Source: Cavia porcellus
Lineage: Eukaryota > Chordata > Mammalia > Rodentia > Caviidae
DNA length: 64,000 nucleotides
NCBI RefSeq assembly: GCF_034190915.1
Contig: NW_026947484.1
Location: 77,881,982-77,945,981 of the forward strand
Direction of reading: 5' to 3'
The notes under the pieces were generated by a model that did not search any database, was not told the DNA's origin, and saw nothing but the letters and a program-made list of their open reading frames with translations. Both the position numbers and the translations under genes were made by a program. Below, piece by piece: positions 63,294 through 64,000 of this stretch (its first letter is position 1; the number at the start of each line of letters is the position of its first letter).

Positions 63294-64000
63294 GAATTTT
63301 AAGGGTAAGAGAGTATCACTGGATATCTGGATTTCTGTTTGACTACCACAAAGGTATTAAGCATTAGGAACTGGAAAGGTCATGTATGAAAACGAAGCCC
63401 AAAATGTCAGCATGAACCTGCAACAGGTTTTAAAACTGTGAAATATCAGCTCAGGAGAATGCGTCCAGATAGAAGGAAAGAGTATTGATGTGGATTCCTG
63501 TGTGTGACTTATGCTTAGTGCTGCTGGCCTGGCCATGCTCTGTTCTCACTAGGAAGCATCTCTTGCATGCCACATGTCTCCTAAATGGAGGAGCAGGACA
63601 AACCCTAGCAGTCTGAGTTGGCAGCTCATGGTCTTGGCCATTTTCTCACATGGGATCATCCTGGGAAATATTCTCAAGATGAGGGGGAGAATCGGTTGCA
63701 ACCTATCTAGATATGAATGCAAGAAATTTACTCCTGTGTGTGCAGAGCAGAGCTCAGCTCTCTGTGTAGAGCCACTTTCACTTTTACTCCAAACACAGTA
63801 TCTACAGCATCTTTGTACCCTGTATACCCTTCATCTCAGTGTCTAGTAGTATTAGCTAGAAGAGTTTCAGGAAAAAGCCAGCTGGTCACAACCAGATAGA
63901 TAATGTGTGATGGATAGGAAGGAATAGATCCTGAACCTGCCAAAAGGGAGCTGTCTAGAACCTTGTCACTTCAGCATAATCTACTGTACGTGCAGTGTTC

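Larger units (their letters stand above)
61472..64000 (+). other. SMARCA2: SMARCA2 intron 4, start
   Basis: The intron begins GTAGGT and has not ended at the window edge. It contains an ID-type SINE with a CA microsatellite at 62.8-62.9 kb and a MaLR-like LTR at 62.95-63.3 kb. No coding exon matching the next BRM residues was seen. Confidence 0.85.

Overview
This is a vertebrate nuclear window and almost certainly a rodent one. The coding part is the 5' end of SMARCA2 (BRM, a SWI/SNF catalytic ATPase), transcribed on the + strand. The repeats include 7SL-derived B1 SINEs with the internal duplication of rodent B1, tRNA-like ID-type SINEs, joined ID-B1 units, and a rodent MT-type MaLR LTR. B1 with this duplication beside an ID family unlike the usual mouse, rat or squirrel forms makes a castorimorph (beaver or kangaroo-rat relative) my best guess, but this is only an inference.

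Layout. (1) Positions 1-37,500 hold no gene I can support. This is AT-rich intergenic DNA filled with old L1, L2 and MIR copies, MaLR/ERV LTRs, SINEs and microsatellites. That fits my recollection of a large gene-poor interval upstream of mammalian SMARCA2. The clearest structure is a nested insertion at 24.7-29.0 kb: a plus-strand L1 split by a 5'-truncated minus-strand L1 with a 12-bp target-site duplication, itself split by an LTR. (2) Positions 37.5-41.3 kb are a large GC- and CpG-rich island. It holds the SMARCA2 promoter, the untranslated first exon (about 38,351-38,538), and two downstream segments that look like alternative promoters or first exons. (3) Positions 41.3-52.2 kb are intron 1. 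(4) Three coding exons follow: 52,212-52,472 (start codon at 52,248), 56,660-56,789 and 61,046-61,471. Their phases join cleanly into 260 codons plus one base: the Pro/Gly/Ser-rich N-terminus, the QLQ domain and the polyglutamine tract. (5) The window ends inside intron 4, so the HSA, BRK, ATPase and bromodomain exons lie downstream.

The only protein-coding gene is SMARCA2. Most other open frames are chance frames in the CpG island or in repeats. I found no convincing undescribed biological system. The best leads are a 94-bp segment present twice 3 kb apart at about 96% identity, an LTR family with a 171-172 bp internal duplication, candidate alternative SMARCA2 first exons, a short upstream ORF in exon 1, and a MEF2-type site about 740 bp upstream of exon 1.
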